Source: Symmetrospora coprosmae (Eukaryota; Basidiomycota; Cystobasidiomycetes; Symmetrosporaceae). From it: DNA of 64,000 nt. The stretch's first letter is position 1. Each line of letters begins with the position of its first letter. The position numbers were made by a program, and so were the translations under genes. Shown here one piece after another: positions 1 through 10,759 of the stretch. The notes under the pieces are model-generated. The model was not told where the DNA came from. It did not search any database and saw nothing but the letters and a program-made list of their open reading frames with translations. The stretch spans positions 124,001 through 188,000 of the forward strand of contig VUYT01000027.1 of NCBI GenBank assembly GCA_008802785.1, given 5' to 3'.

Positions 1-1302
1 GCAAGCCCTGCGCGAAGGGCACCAAGTCCTCGGACTGGACGTCGTTGAGCCGGGCTCCGAGAGCCTCGAGAGGGTGCACAGCGCTGCCGAAGACGCCGCG
101 GAGAGGTTCGAGTTCCGCAAGATTGACATGCAGAAGTATGACGAGGTGCTTGCTGCGCTCCTGGGATGCGATGCACTGTGAGTGGGTGGAAAGCAGAGCG
201 CCGGGCTCTTTGCACTTCAAGTTGCGGAGCGCGTGAGGGGCCTGATTTCCATACATTTGCGCACACGTCGAATTGCCGTCGCCAGAGTACACGGTGCCGC
301 TCTTGCGACTACAGTCAACATCCCAAATGCAGTGACGCACAACACGTACGTTGCGTATTTCTACCACTACCGCATCCCGAGAAAGGCTTCGCGGTGGCGG
401 AGACGACTCTTGTGGTCCCGCCGCTAATGCCATGTTCCCGGAAACCCGGGTCCCATCGCTCCTCGCCGCTACGTGTCGCCTTCTGACCTAATCTCAAAGC
501 AACGTGACGTGCAGCTACAATGCGCTCCGAGCGGGCATCGAGGCCGGGATGACGCGCATCACGCAGCTGTCGAGCATCAATTGCATCGGCTCGCTCTTCA
601 CGCCCTACGCTAGGCAGTACCACTATCTCCCTCTGGACGAGAAGCACCCATACGAGCCTGCGGACCCGTACGCGCTCTCGAAAATGTGCGTCCGGGTCTG
701 CGCAAAGCGCGTCACGTCTGGGCGGCTACCGTGCTCGCGATGGGGGGACTGACGCGACTTGTGCATTGGCACACTCACAGGATCTGCGAGGTCCAGGCAG
801 ACTCGCTTGTCCGCACTTTCCCGTCAGTCCGGATCGCCTCGATCCGACCGCACGCGTGCCTGCACAAGCGGCCCAAGAACCCCCTGGACGATCCCAATAC
901 GGTCAAGTACGGTCGCGAGGTGGACCACTTCTGCACCGCCAACATCAACGATCTCTGGGGGTGGACGGTGAGCAGACGTCTTCTGTGTCAGCAGGCAAAT
1001 CAAACGGAAGCTGAAGGCTGCTCGTAACGGAACAGGCCATGGACGCAGTGGCACGAGCCTGCCTGCTCGGCATCACGTCCAAAGGCTGGACGGGCTCCGA
1101 GGCATTCTACATCGTGGCGCCTACGACCAAGATTGCAGAGGAGGGGAAACCCGACAGGCTGACTTCGGCGCAGCTCGCGGAGAAGTACCACCCGAAGGCG
1201 CCGCTGAAGCCGGGCTACTTTGAAGGCGAAGGGCAGGCAGGGAGAGGGTTCTACGACACTAGCAAGGCCGAGCGCCTCCTTGGTTGGCGGCATGACCTAT
1301 AA
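1..1302 (+). CDS. NAD-dependent epimerase/dehydratase, 5' end outside window
   Basis: Extended short-chain dehydrogenase that probably acts on a nucleotide-sugar or related substrate; the substrate cannot be told. The window opens inside the Rossmann fold (VLGLDVVEP, then the FRKIDM stretch). Exons placed at about 1-177, 286-345, 500-685, 781-967 and 1036-1302; every junction is GT..AG and keeps frame. VHGAALATTVNIPN corresponds to the VHLAA region of the family. The catalytic motifs are visible: SSINCIGS supplies the serine and YALSK the Tyr-x-x-x-Lys pair. The C-terminus ends in LLGWRHDL, typical of epimerases, followed by TAA. The N-terminal glycine motif lies upstream of the window. The next gene is on the opposite strand, tail to tail. 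Confidence 0.85.
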
Positions 1303-1469
1303 GAAGCTCCGATGGCGCATCAATGTCTTCTGAGTGCAGTGTCGGTACGATTGCTTCGGAGTGTCGAGGAAATCAATGAAGGCATTGCCAGAGCGAGAAT
1401 ATGCGCTACTCGTACAACCTGAAATTCTTGCATACGAACACCGCTGGTGGTGGGAGGAGCAGGCCTGGC

Positions 1470-2307
1470 CTAGTTCGACTTTGATTTGCTCTCGTCCGCC
1501 GCCTTGCGATCAGATGACGCTTCGTCCTGGTTCTTGAGCACTATCAAGTTCAAGCCCATGACGCCGCCGGGTGCAGCTTTCGATTCCTGTGGGGAGGAGA
1601 AGAGAGAGAGAGAGAGAGAGCGGACCGCACGGCGTGTCAGCTCTCCGGTATCTGATTTCGTCCACGGGTTCGTCCCAGCGCAGGTCGGCATAGCATCTCG
1701 GGCTGGCCGACCGGGCGCGACCCCAGTCCCGAACACGCAAGGGGAGGGCAGCTGGTTTCGGGCAGATCCAGAACGTCCGCTCACTGCTTCTTGCTTCTGC
1801 TGTGCTAGGCGAGACTGCTCCGACTTCAGGTAGTGCGACTTGATGGTCTGGGCGCGCTTGATCTGAGGGAAAGGCGGGGGGGACGGCCGCAATGGCTTGC
1901 CGGGTCAGTCCCACTGAGAGCGAGCGAGCGTTGTCGATGGTAGCCAATGGTGCTCCCACCTCCTTTGTGTGGTGCAGGCACTCTACGTAGTCTGCCTTCT
2001 GGAGGACACAGTCCTGCGGGTCATCTGCATTGGCGTAGCACTTTGTGAACTCTGGACGTGGGGCGAGAGGCGAGAGCGGAACGCAGACAGCCGAATCAGT
2101 CAGCATGCGGTCGCCCTCTATCGCGCACGCATAGTGCACGTTGCCCTCCTGGATGCAGGTAGCTGCTCCTCGTGGACACCCACCCTGCCAGAACGGATGG
2201 CATCTCGACCGTCCTCCAGCGTATCCGAATCCGGACTGTCCCCCAGAAAGCGTTAGCAGTCTGCACACAGCGCTATCCAATGCGACGAGCCTGTCACCTA
2301 CAGCCAT
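1470..2307 (-). CDS. NDUFS5: NADH:ubiquinone oxidoreductase subunit NDUFS5 (complex I)
   Basis: Small accessory subunit of mitochondrial complex I, imported through the intermembrane-space Mia40 route as a twin CX9C protein. Exons: 2302-2307, 2184-2235, 1960-2051, 1785-1862 and 1470-1586, giving 114 residues in continuous phase. Both CX9C pairs are visible: Cys in RCHPFWQEFTKC and Cys in CVLQKADYVEC, followed by LHHTKE, as in fungal homologues. The first coding exon is only six bases (ATGGCT) and is joined to TCC to give MAS-GFGYAGG, the usual fungal start. The fourth intron holds a (GA)n run. The C-terminal tail is charged and low in complexity. The identification is firm; the six-base exon rests on phase and on family resemblance. 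Confidence 0.88.
1598..1620. repeat. (GA)n dinucleotide repeat
   Basis: About eleven GA/AG units inside the last intron of the NDUFS5 gene. Read on the gene strand it is a pyrimidine run just upstream of the 3' splice site, so it probably serves as the polypyrimidine tract. Confidence 0.9.
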
Positions 2308-2495
2308 GGTGTGCTGCTGAAGGCGAGGCCTGTTGGGTGAGAGGGAGTCGGGGCGACAAGGGCAGAAGCAGCCCCGGGCGCTGTCCTCCTGCCCTTGGTG
2401 GGACGCTGCCGCCCGCCGCCCGCTGGCCACCTGCGCGACTCCCTCTCCATCTCTGCGCCATCCAGGGAAACCCCCCATCTGCAGCACAGTGCACC

Positions 2496-3295
2496 ATGGC
2501 CTCATGTACGGATCCGCATGCTCAGGAATTCACTGCATCTGATGGGATAGGCCCCCGCTGACTGCTGCTGACCATCTGGGGGCTCGTCTGACTCTCGGGC
2601 GCGCGTCACTGCACGACGCCTCGACAACGTTCAAACGACCCGCAAACCAGACCTGCCCGACGCTTCTGCTGGCTATCTCCCCTACTGGCAGCTCTTCATC
2701 GCAACGACTGCCTTGTTCAACACCATCCAGAGCTTCCTCACCACAAAGCTCACGTCAAAGGTGTACAGCCGCGCCGCAGGTAAATGCGCCTGTTCCTGCA
2801 GCTCGGACGCCACCGAGTGTTCATTTGACTTTAAATGGCTGGCTGGCATGAGTGGGCATGACTGACTGCTGGCGCCTGGCATCGTTCAAGTCTCGCCTCT
2901 CCAGAGCAGAGTGTTTGGCCTGTGGACAGTCACCTCGGCTGCCGTTCGCTTCGCAGCTGCGTACGACCTCTCGAACCGGACGTGAGTGTCATGCTGGTAT
3001 TGTCCTCGTCACAGTACGCTTCTGCTGACGAGATTCGTGCTATCCAATCGCAGAGTGTACTCGCTCACATACACCACCTACATCATCGCGTGGCTACACT
3101 TCATGTCGGAATGGCTCGTCTACCGCACGATAAGCTTGAGTTTCGGGAGCTTCAGCCCGATGGTCGTGTCGAGTGAGCAGGATCAAGTATTGACGTCTCA
3201 CACTTGCAAATCCTCATGCTCACGCTACTCGCCTGCCCCCCACAGCCACCTCGCTCATTTGGATGTACCGGCAGTGGAGCACTTACGTCTTGTAG
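2496..3295 (+). CDS. ERG28: Ergosterol biosynthesis scaffold protein Erg28
   Basis: Endoplasmic-reticulum membrane protein that tethers the sterol C-4 demethylation enzymes (Erg25/26/27). Exons proposed at 2496-2505, 2651-2779, 2891-2981, 3054-3172 and 3246-3295, for 132 residues; the yeast protein is about 148. Family landmarks: LPYWQLFIATTALFNTIQ near the N-terminus, SPLQSRVFGLWT, AAYDLSNR, YTTYIIAWLHFMSEW, and SLIWMYRQW at the end. Several hydrophobic segments are predicted. The 5' end is the uncertain part: the frame has stops upstream, and a ten-base first exon (ATGGCCTCAT, with a CACC context before ATG) spliced to position 2651 is the only in-phase solution I found. It is divergent from NDUFS5, about 190 bases away. 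Confidence 0.85.
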
Positions 3296-3522
3296 ACAAC
3301 GCGGCGCGTGTCACTGTGCCAATGCTAGTCAGTCGTATCTGGCATCGCAGAGCGCCGTTCTCAGCGTGCGATGCAGCATCTGCACATTCTCGTCATGATC
3401 CTGTCTCAGTACAACAACACGCGAAAACCTTCATGGGCGCCCGCCCACATCTCTCCACACACACCTCCCCACTCTCCATCGTCTGCAACCATTGCCCGCT
3501 CGCCCGCCCGCTCGCAGTTTCA

Positions 3523-5239
3523 TCAAGCCTCCGCGTCCGCCTCACTAGCCGCGCCCGTCTTGCCCGAGTCACTGAGCCAGAACGCGAGCTCTGCTTTGCC
3601 GCCGCTCACAAACATGCCATAGCGGTGGTTGAACCTGACGACGCGGCTCGGCATGTGCTTGTGCCCCTCGATGACGCGCATGGGCTGCAGGGTGAGGTGT
3701 GGGCCGGGCGGGGCGCGCGAGGCCGCCTCGGAGGTTCCGGGCGGCGGGAAGACGTCCCAGATGACGATGCGCCCGTCCGCAGAGCCCGAGAGCACGTAGC
3801 GCCCGTCCGGGGTCCAGGACGTCTCCTCGCCGGACATGCCCATGGACGGTGCAGAGCCGGCGAAGCTGTCCGGATCCTGCTCGCCCGCTTCGAGACCGAC
3901 GTGCCCTGTGTGTGGACCGGGAGAAGGCAGTCAGGCGCCACCTCTCTGTCTATGAGCACGACGCGACCCACCTTCCAGCCGGCAGACGATTGTGTAGTCG
4001 AAGCTGTGCACGACGTAGTGCACCCCGCTACTCGTCCCCACGAGCAGGTACTGCCCGTCGCTGCTGAACTTTGCAGACGTGTAGAGCGGGACCCGGGACG
4101 GCTGACTGAAGAAGGTCGGATCCTTGATCTCGATAGTGCCGAAGGGTTCCTGCGGGCCAAGTGACTCTCAGCTGACATGAAAGCGGTCGAGAAGAGGGGC
4201 TGTGAGAGCACGCACCGCGTCCAACTTCCTGATGTCGTACAAGAGCGTCGTGCTCTGCAGGTTGAGTGTGACGGCGAAGATCAAGCCGGAAGGGTCGTAG
4301 GCAACATTGGGGACGCCGGCGACCTCCAAGATGCCCTGCATAGGTGCGCGAGGCGACCTTTGTGTCAGCAGGGCCGACCGGGTCATCATCGCTACGAACT
4401 GTACGCAGCGCCCCTGCCTCACCGCCGACTTCTCCGAACGCAGATCCCACAGCCGCACAGTGTCATCCAGCGATCCCGAGAGGAATGTGTCGTCCGCCGG
4501 AGACATCTCCAACGCCGTTACTCTACCAAGCCGCGCAACAGAGGCCGCACTCAAAAGTCAGCCCGAACTGCCCAAAGCGGGCCATGAACCGGCGAGGCGG
4601 ACGCACTTGCGCTTGTGCCCCTGGAAGTAGCGCAGGTACTTGTTGTCGTGAATCGAGTGGTAGCGGATGGTGTCGTTCTCCATTGTGGACGCGTATATGA
4701 TGGCTTTGCTCGAGTGCGTGAACCGGGCGTGGTCGACGCCGTACTTTTTCGAAAAGACTTGCTTGTTGTATCTGGCGGGCGCGTGAAAGTGGACCAGCGC
4801 ACTCTTGCCTTCAGCCCTACTTCGTTTCGAGGAGCGTGGCTGGACGCAAGGGGCGCACGACTCACAGGCCCTTCCGGCAGTTGTACAGGTTGATGGAGCC
4901 ATCGTCGGCCGCCGTGATGAGGTGCTCGCCTTTGTCATCAAAGCAGAGCGAGGTGAAGTACGCGCCGGCCGAGACTCTGTCGCGGAAGGCCTTTGACGGC
5001 TTGAAGGAGGACTGTGAGCACATGGAAGAAGGAAGCGGGCGGGAGCAGTGCAATATGCGTGAGTATGCGAGGGCCTGCACCGAGAGGTATGCGGCCGTCG
5101 TGGCGATAGACGCGCTGTTCCAGCCGGAACTTTGGACAGGGCAGTCTCGACCAGACAATGTAGTCTTCTTGCGCCTCACCATGATTTGTGGAGTGAGGGC
5201 CAGCATGTTGGACGACGAGCTTGAGGTAGAGGCCGTCAT
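3523..5239 (-). CDS. SWD2: WD40 protein Swd2/WDR82, COMPASS subunit
   Basis: Nuclear beta-propeller shared by the Set1/COMPASS H3K4 methyltransferase and, in yeast, the cleavage and polyadenylation factor. The first exon (5180-5239) encodes MTASTSSSSSNMLALTPQIM and is followed by exon 2 from 5011. Landmarks in order: FKPSKAFRD, FDDKGEHLITAADDGSINLYN, SKKYGVDHARFTH, the STMENDTIRYHSIHDNKYLR block typical of Swd2/WDR82, FQGHKRKC, LSGSLDDTVRLWDLRS, FAVTLNLQSTTLLYDIRK, LVGTSSGVHYVVHSFD, LSGSADGRIVIWD, and HKHMPSRVVRFNHRYGMF before the stop. Several short introns interrupt it. An in-frame ATG also occurs at 5344, but the shorter start fits the family better. It is divergent from MED19. Confidence 0.88.
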
Positions 5240-5618
5240 GATAGCGCGTTCGGCGGAGCTTCCGACGGGTCCACGTCCAGCAACCGAGAAGGAGCGCGCT
5301 TCGCGTGGAGTAGAGCTGGCGGGGGCGCCTACTGTCTCGATCAACTAGGCGAACTGGGACTGCGCGTATGTGTGTGTGCGTCGATAGCTCCTCTTGCAAG
5401 ATGTGGATGCGGTCGGAGGGAGGGAGGGGGAGAGAGAGAAGCGACATGTCCCATGTTCCTGGGAGAGAACAGCCATGGCCGTGTCTCCTCCGTTCCAACT
5501 CGTCGCAAGTCGGCACAGCAAAGCGAGAGAGGGTTGCAGTCAGGCATGACAGGGTACCGGTAGGGGACAGGGAAGGACAGGGAAGGATTCAGAGGGGAGA
5601 CAGAGCGAGAGGCAGAGC
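5240..5618. promoter_or_regulatory. Divergent promoter region, SWD2 / MED19
   Basis: About 380 bases between two start codons. It holds a G-rich stretch near 5417-5440 (GGGAGGGAGG type) and short direct repeats of GGGACAGGGAAGGACAGG type near 5568-5586, just before the MED19 start. No clear TATA box. A shared promoter is inferred from the head-to-head layout. Confidence 0.5.
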
Positions 5619-6864
5619 ATGGATATCGACGAGAAGGAGGGAGCTCTCGCCGCTGAAGCTGGACCCTCTGGCACGCGGAGCGGTGCTGCGACGGTGCAGG
5701 TGCAGACGAACGGGTACCATGCCCATCAGAAGGAGGAGGAACGAGTATTCGATGACCAGGAGTGGCCGCTCTTCTACCCTGTCGAGCTGGGAGGTGGTGA
5801 GTCTGGCCATGCATCGCGCGGGCAGCATGTCTGCGGCAGTCAGGCCTTCGTTCAGCGAACCGCAGTTACGCCCTCAGTTGGACACGCACTCGGACGCGGA
5901 GAGGCAGACTGAAACAGCATCGCTTGGCTCTGGCAGGCCTTCCTCCCACGCATCTCACTGGCGCCCGCGACCTCCTCTCGGTCTTTGACCTCGCCCCAGC
6001 CTACAACAAGCACGTGCGCCCGTACCTCGGGAGGGCCGCTCTGAGCCAGAGTACAGCAGGCAATGCAGGCGACGGCGCTGCTGCTGCTGCTGACGATAGC
6101 AAGGGGAAAGGGCGCGCAACAGATTTGAGCAATGGCGCGGACGAGGCGACCTTTCCGGGCTCGAACGGCACCGCGGCGAGGGAGAAGGCCAGGGTCATGA
6201 AGAAGCATTACTCGCATCTCATTGCCGACGTCCCAGGTCTGTCTCTGTGCTCGTCTGCAGCTCAATCAGGAGCGAGACTTTGTCCCTTCCCTGACGCTCT
6301 GGCGCTTTGACGCTGCGACGTCTACGCAGGCCAGAACAGGCTCGCGAAGGACAAGCACATGCGAGACCTCTTGCTCAACCCGGATCCTCCGGACGGCATC
6401 AGGATCGTGGCGCTCGATAGCCAGACTTTGCGAGATGCATTCACACTGGATATCGGGACCCTGCCAGACGTGAGGGCCAATGGCGGTACAGCGAGCTATC
6501 TGCGCGCAGCTCCGTGCTAACATAGAAATGCCTCCTTTCGCCAGTTCGATGCGTCAATATGGAAAGCAGACGGTGAGTAGGCTCTCCTTCGGTATCCTCG
6601 CGCTACTCGAGCAGTCTGACGCTCGAGGCTATTCCTGCGGCTGAACGCAGCTGGCGAAGAGCGGAAAAAGGTGAGACCTCCTTCCTCTGGCTTGGCTGCC
6701 AGGACGCTGCAGTGCGCAAGAGCTGACGGTGGGTAAGCACTTGCGTCATGAAGAAGAAGAAGCGGAAAGGAGACGAAGGGCTTGCCAATGGCGGCCCAGC
6801 CGCCTCAGCCGCGCCGTCGCCAGCTGGGGCGGCAGGCACCGGGAAGAAGCGCCGAATGGACTGA
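5619..6864 (+). CDS. MED19: Mediator complex subunit 19 (fungal Rox3 type)
   Basis: Head-module-associated subunit of Mediator, which links activators to RNA polymerase II. Exons proposed at 5619-5796, 5937-6236, 6330-6469, 6545-6572, 6651-6670 and about 6754-6864, for about 258 residues. The conserved MED19 core is clear: HYSHLIADVPG, then GQNRLAKDKHMRDLLLNP, then LRDAFTLDIGTLPDFDASIW; animal MED19 has the same LPG...LR.L...F.L..G.LP pattern. The C-terminus is a lysine-rich nuclear tail (KKKKRKGDE, GKKRRMD). Exons 4 and 5 are only 28 and 20 bases. The last 3' splice site (catgaag before AAGAAG) is weak and could be off by a few codons. Confidence 0.8.
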
Positions 6865-7205
6865 TCTTTCCTATCGTCGCGAGAGGTCTTGTACCCAGGC
6901 GCAGAAAGGCTGTAGAGCACCAGCGAGGCGATTTCAGTGCCATTCTGTAGCAGACGTCTGGGCGTTGGCAGAGTGTTGTAGCATGAGAGGTAAAGAGCGT
7001 ACGGAAAAAGCCTACGTGTAATGCCTTAGCACAGCTATGAACAGCTAACTACTGACAACGTCATCGTGCTGTGCGAGTGCTCTAGCTGGTGCATTTATGC
7101 TGCTGCGAGACGCTATCTACTGCTATGCACGCGTGACCGCCTGCCGAGGACTATGCAAGGGAACTGTAAGAGAATGAAGCTAAGATCCGACAAGGCGAAG
7201 CGTGC
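6865..7205. other. Convergent intergenic spacer
   Basis: About 340 bases between the 3' ends of MED19 (+) and the arrestin-like gene (-). It should hold both 3' untranslated regions. I see no gene, hairpin or repeat in it. Confidence 0.6.
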
Positions 7206-10200
7206 CTATGCCTTTGAACTGCGCCGGAAGAAGGAGAAGCCAAGCGAGAGTGTTCCAGACTTTCTGCGCATCGCATTGGGCGGCGGGCTGGCCTCGAGGA
7301 GCGAGGTAGTCGATGCGGCAGAGGGCGTGCGCGCCATTTTAGCGGACGGATGCGGGTTTGCACCAGGACTGACGAGCGCATTCGCGTCTCCTAGCCCAAT
7401 AGTCTTGGTGGTGCCACGGACCACTTCAGGGGTGCTTACACCAGTCGCATAGTGCCCATGTGCAGCTATCGGCGATGGCCCTATCCCGCCCGAAATGTGC
7501 GCAGCGTACGGCGGAGCAACCCCCGGGGCAAGGGCGGCGGCAGCGGGGCTTGATGCCGCTGAGCAGAACGACGCCTCCGTGGAGCGCGAGCTGTACGGCG
7601 ACAGCGGCGGTCCCTGATGGATATGCGCAATTCTCGGATCTTTGTCGGCCGCGGGATCGGCATCCGTGCTCTGCATGGCGAGAAGGATGGGAGGCTCGTA
7701 CGAGAAGGCCCGCTCCGGCTTGTGCGGCTGCAGATTCTCCCTCGTCCCGGTAGTATGAGAATGAGGGTGGGTTGCCCGGCTGCTCCGCCGGGGGCCTCTC
7801 GCAACGCCCGGCTTGGGCGCAGCGTCCTCGTCGTCTGCCTGCCGGTGGACAGCGGCAGCGTCGCGTGTCGGAGGACGAAGCGTGAAACCCTCAAAATTCG
7901 CAAATAAGCCCGCGGCGCCGTGTCCGCCTGCTGCAAGCGAGGGCGAGGACGAGGCAGGCAGCATGGGCGAGAGCTGTGACGGGGACGCCCACGGCTCGTA
8001 ATCTGCTCGACGAGAGGGAGCTGGTGCGGGCACCGTCCGCGGTTGTGCGGATGCTTGCTGCTGGGGCTGTGACTGCTGCGCTACTGACTGGGCGATCGGA
8101 GACTCCTGCGGCGGGCAGACGTCCATGTGCGCCACGGGGAATGACGAAGGAGCAGAAGCGCGTAGGTATTCGAGCTCGGTCGTCGTGTCGGTCGATTTCT
8201 GCGAGGCAGGAACCGCGCCTGCAGGGGACTGCGGCGACACTTGAGCTGAGATGGGAATGTTGAATGCGAACTCCGACGATGGCGTGCGGAAGTGATGCCG
8301 CGACGAAGAGGGTTTCAAGCTTGTTGGGATCGAGCGGACACTCGCGCCTGATGACGCAACGGACAGACCGCCCGCGCTGCGTGGGCGACCCCCGCTGCCC
8401 ACGCTTCGACCGGAGGCGATGGACCCCGCGTACGTTCTCCGCGAGCGCGGGCGGGTCACCGTCGCTTGTGACGATGCGACTGACGGGTTTGGAGACGGCA
8501 TGATCGGGCTGAGCTTGCTGTCCGCCTCAACGCCGTAGCGGACCCTGTTCCGAGTACGCGGGCGAGGGAGGTCGAGCAGCTCGCCGTCGGGCTGCTCCGA
8601 GCGACGGCGAACCGTCGAGAGCCGGACACGCTCTTCCTCTGTCTCGCCCTCCGACGAGGAGGACGACGATCCCGCCAGACCTCTGTCAATTCGCAGTCGA
8701 GCCTGAGCCGGCGCGCTGGACGGGCTAGCGCGGCGCTCATCCGTGCGCATCGGAGAGGCTCCCCGGTATCTACCATCTGGCCCGGTCATCTCGACGTCGC
8801 TGCCGCGCGTCCTGCTCGAAGTCTGCTGCCGCGTACGATGTGGCGATGCGGGGGATGGTAGCGCAGAGTCCGAACGTGCAGCCTGACCGAACAGCTTCGC
8901 CTCGGCAGCTTGTACCGCCAGAACCTTGGGCAACTGCTCAGTCGCCTTGTCGCGCTCCTCGGCCGAGATGGTCGTGAAGGCAATTATGCGGTGCATAAGC
9001 TCGACGACGTTACTTCGCTGCTTGTAGTGGAACTGCAATGCCCGCCCACATCCTCAGTCAGGACTGTCGTGGCATCCAGGCCAGCCAATGATGCGAGGCG
9101 GACTTACCCTGATAACAAAGTAAAAGCGCGAGTATGCCGCGCTCGTCGCACATGATTCGCCCAGCGCGTAGTGGTACAGGCTTTTTGCTCGCGGCATGCT
9201 TCCTTTCAGCATGCTAGCGCATGCATCATAGCGGTCGAATGAGAGGTCCGTCTCGAAGGTGGCCAGAGAGACGTCCTCGATTTTTGGCGGTCCGGCGAGC
9301 GCACCAGCGACACCTCCTGTAATGGCACCCGCGCCTGGACCCGCGACTGTCGGTGTCTGTGTACGCGATGGCGGGACAGCGGTGCCAGGCCGTGCTGATG
9401 CAGCTGCTGACGCGTCCGACCCGGCAAAGGCGAAGTACGAGCCTGCAGCGGGTGCCTCGTCGTACGCTGCCGGAGAGGGTATGCAAAGCGGGGGCGAAGG
9501 GTGCTTGGTGCGCCTGCCAGTCTCCGCAGAGAGCGGCGGCTGCACGGGCGGCTCGCTACTGGAGACGGCACGCCTGTGCGACTGCGCGGGCACACGCGGA
9601 GTCGAGATGGCGAAGCCGGCATGTGAGCGCTTGCTTGCTAGCGATTGCGCAGAGGCCCGAGGCGGCGCACTGGCCGGAGGCAGCGGCAGAGTGAGCTGAC
9701 CGTACGCGATCTCACGGCGCAGCTCGATAGATATCCGCTTTGGCGTCTCGCTCGAGTGCAGCTGCTTGCGTTTGCGCATGGCGATGGAGAAGGCGAAAGG
9801 GTCGCTGCTGCCGAGCGACGCGGGCGGCCCGGAGATGGTGTAGTCGAGCGGACTTGGGGTGGCAGTGTCGGAAGACGTCCATTGCAAACAAGGCGCGGAA
9901 GGATCTGGCGGTGCGTACGAGAGAAGAGCGATCTGGTGTGACTTTACCATGCGGTCTCCGTGAATGCCAGCGGGTCGATGGAAAATGACTGCGTACGGTG
10001 CGGAGATGATGCTAAGCGTTTGGCAGGCACGATCACTGGGAGCAAGCGCAACGCACCAGCTTCCACGGCCCACCAAACGCGCCAGGTCTTGAAGATCATG
10101 GTGCTCTTTGCGCCCTGTACTACCGCCTCGGGCGGGATGACAATCCGCCATGGCTTCTGGAGGTCGCCCAGCTCGGCGTACTGGACGCCTCTTGAGCGGG

Positions 10201-10759
10201 GCGGGTACGCGTGCTCGGCGTCGCCGTCGGTGACGGAGCTGCCGGAGGCTGCCGAGTCGGAGCGTAGATGGTGGTGCCGCCGCCTCGCCTGCTGCCTTTG
10301 CTTCTCGAGCTCGGTCTCTGCGCTCCACACGCGAATCGTCTTTTCGTAGAGGACGCGTCCTTTCCCCGTCGTGCTTCCGGACGAGCTTGAGCTCGCTGAC
10401 GGCGATGAGAAGGTGGCTGCAGAAGGTGTGGACGCAGCTGCTGTGCCCGTTGCCGTTGCTGACGAGTAGCCGCTGTCGCTCGTGCTCGGCGACTCGAGGG
10501 CGCAACTAGCCGGCGGTGCCCCTCCTCCTCCTCCTTCAGCCACCGAGGTGCTGCTGCTGCTGCTGCTGCTCCCACCGCCCGTCGTCTCGTAGCATCTGAC
10601 TCGGACGAGGACCTGCGCTGCATCGAGCGTCTTCCTGTCTTCCTCAACCTTTGTGCGCACCACCCCGGCGAGCGTGACTGGGCTCAGACCGAGGTAGCCC
10701 GTGTAGGGGAAGGAGCGTGCCCCGTTCCCTCGGTGCGGCGTGAGCGTGAGGACGACCAT
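7206..10759 (-). CDS. Arrestin-like protein with long disordered C-terminal part
   Basis: Probable alpha-arrestin-type adaptor; such proteins recruit ubiquitin ligases to membrane transporters. Exons 10057-10759, 9108-9988 and 7206-9032 join in phase to 1,136 residues. The N-terminus holds an arrestin-like beta-sandwich: LTPHRGNGARSFPYTGYLGLSPVTLAG, KGRVLYEKTIRVW, PWRIVIPPEAVVQGAKSTMIFKTWRVWWAVEAV, then IFHRPAGIHGDRMVKSHQIAL. A second conserved block follows (PPKIEDVSLATFETDLSFDRYDAC, SLYHYALGESC, RFYFVIRFHYKQRSNVVELMHRIIAFTTISAEERDKATEQLPKVLA in part). The last 500 or so residues are Ser/Pro/Ala-rich and low in complexity, and end in SLGFSFFRRSSKA. Poly-Ser and poly-Gly inserts interrupt the N-terminal domain. 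I saw no clear PPxY ubiquitin-ligase motif. Confidence 0.75.

Noticed and set aside
1598-1620. (GA)n run as a possible mobile-element tail or recombination site
   Set aside because: It is in an intron at the position of a polypyrimidine tract and has no flanking duplication.
2986-4164. A 392-codon open frame on the + strand
   Set aside because: It reads through two ERG28 introns and then runs antisense through SWD2. Only the ERG28 exon parts resemble a protein.
9259-9941. Overlapping + strand open frames opposite the arrestin-like gene
   Set aside because: High GC keeps antisense frames open. The minus strand has the recognisable domain and correct splice phase.
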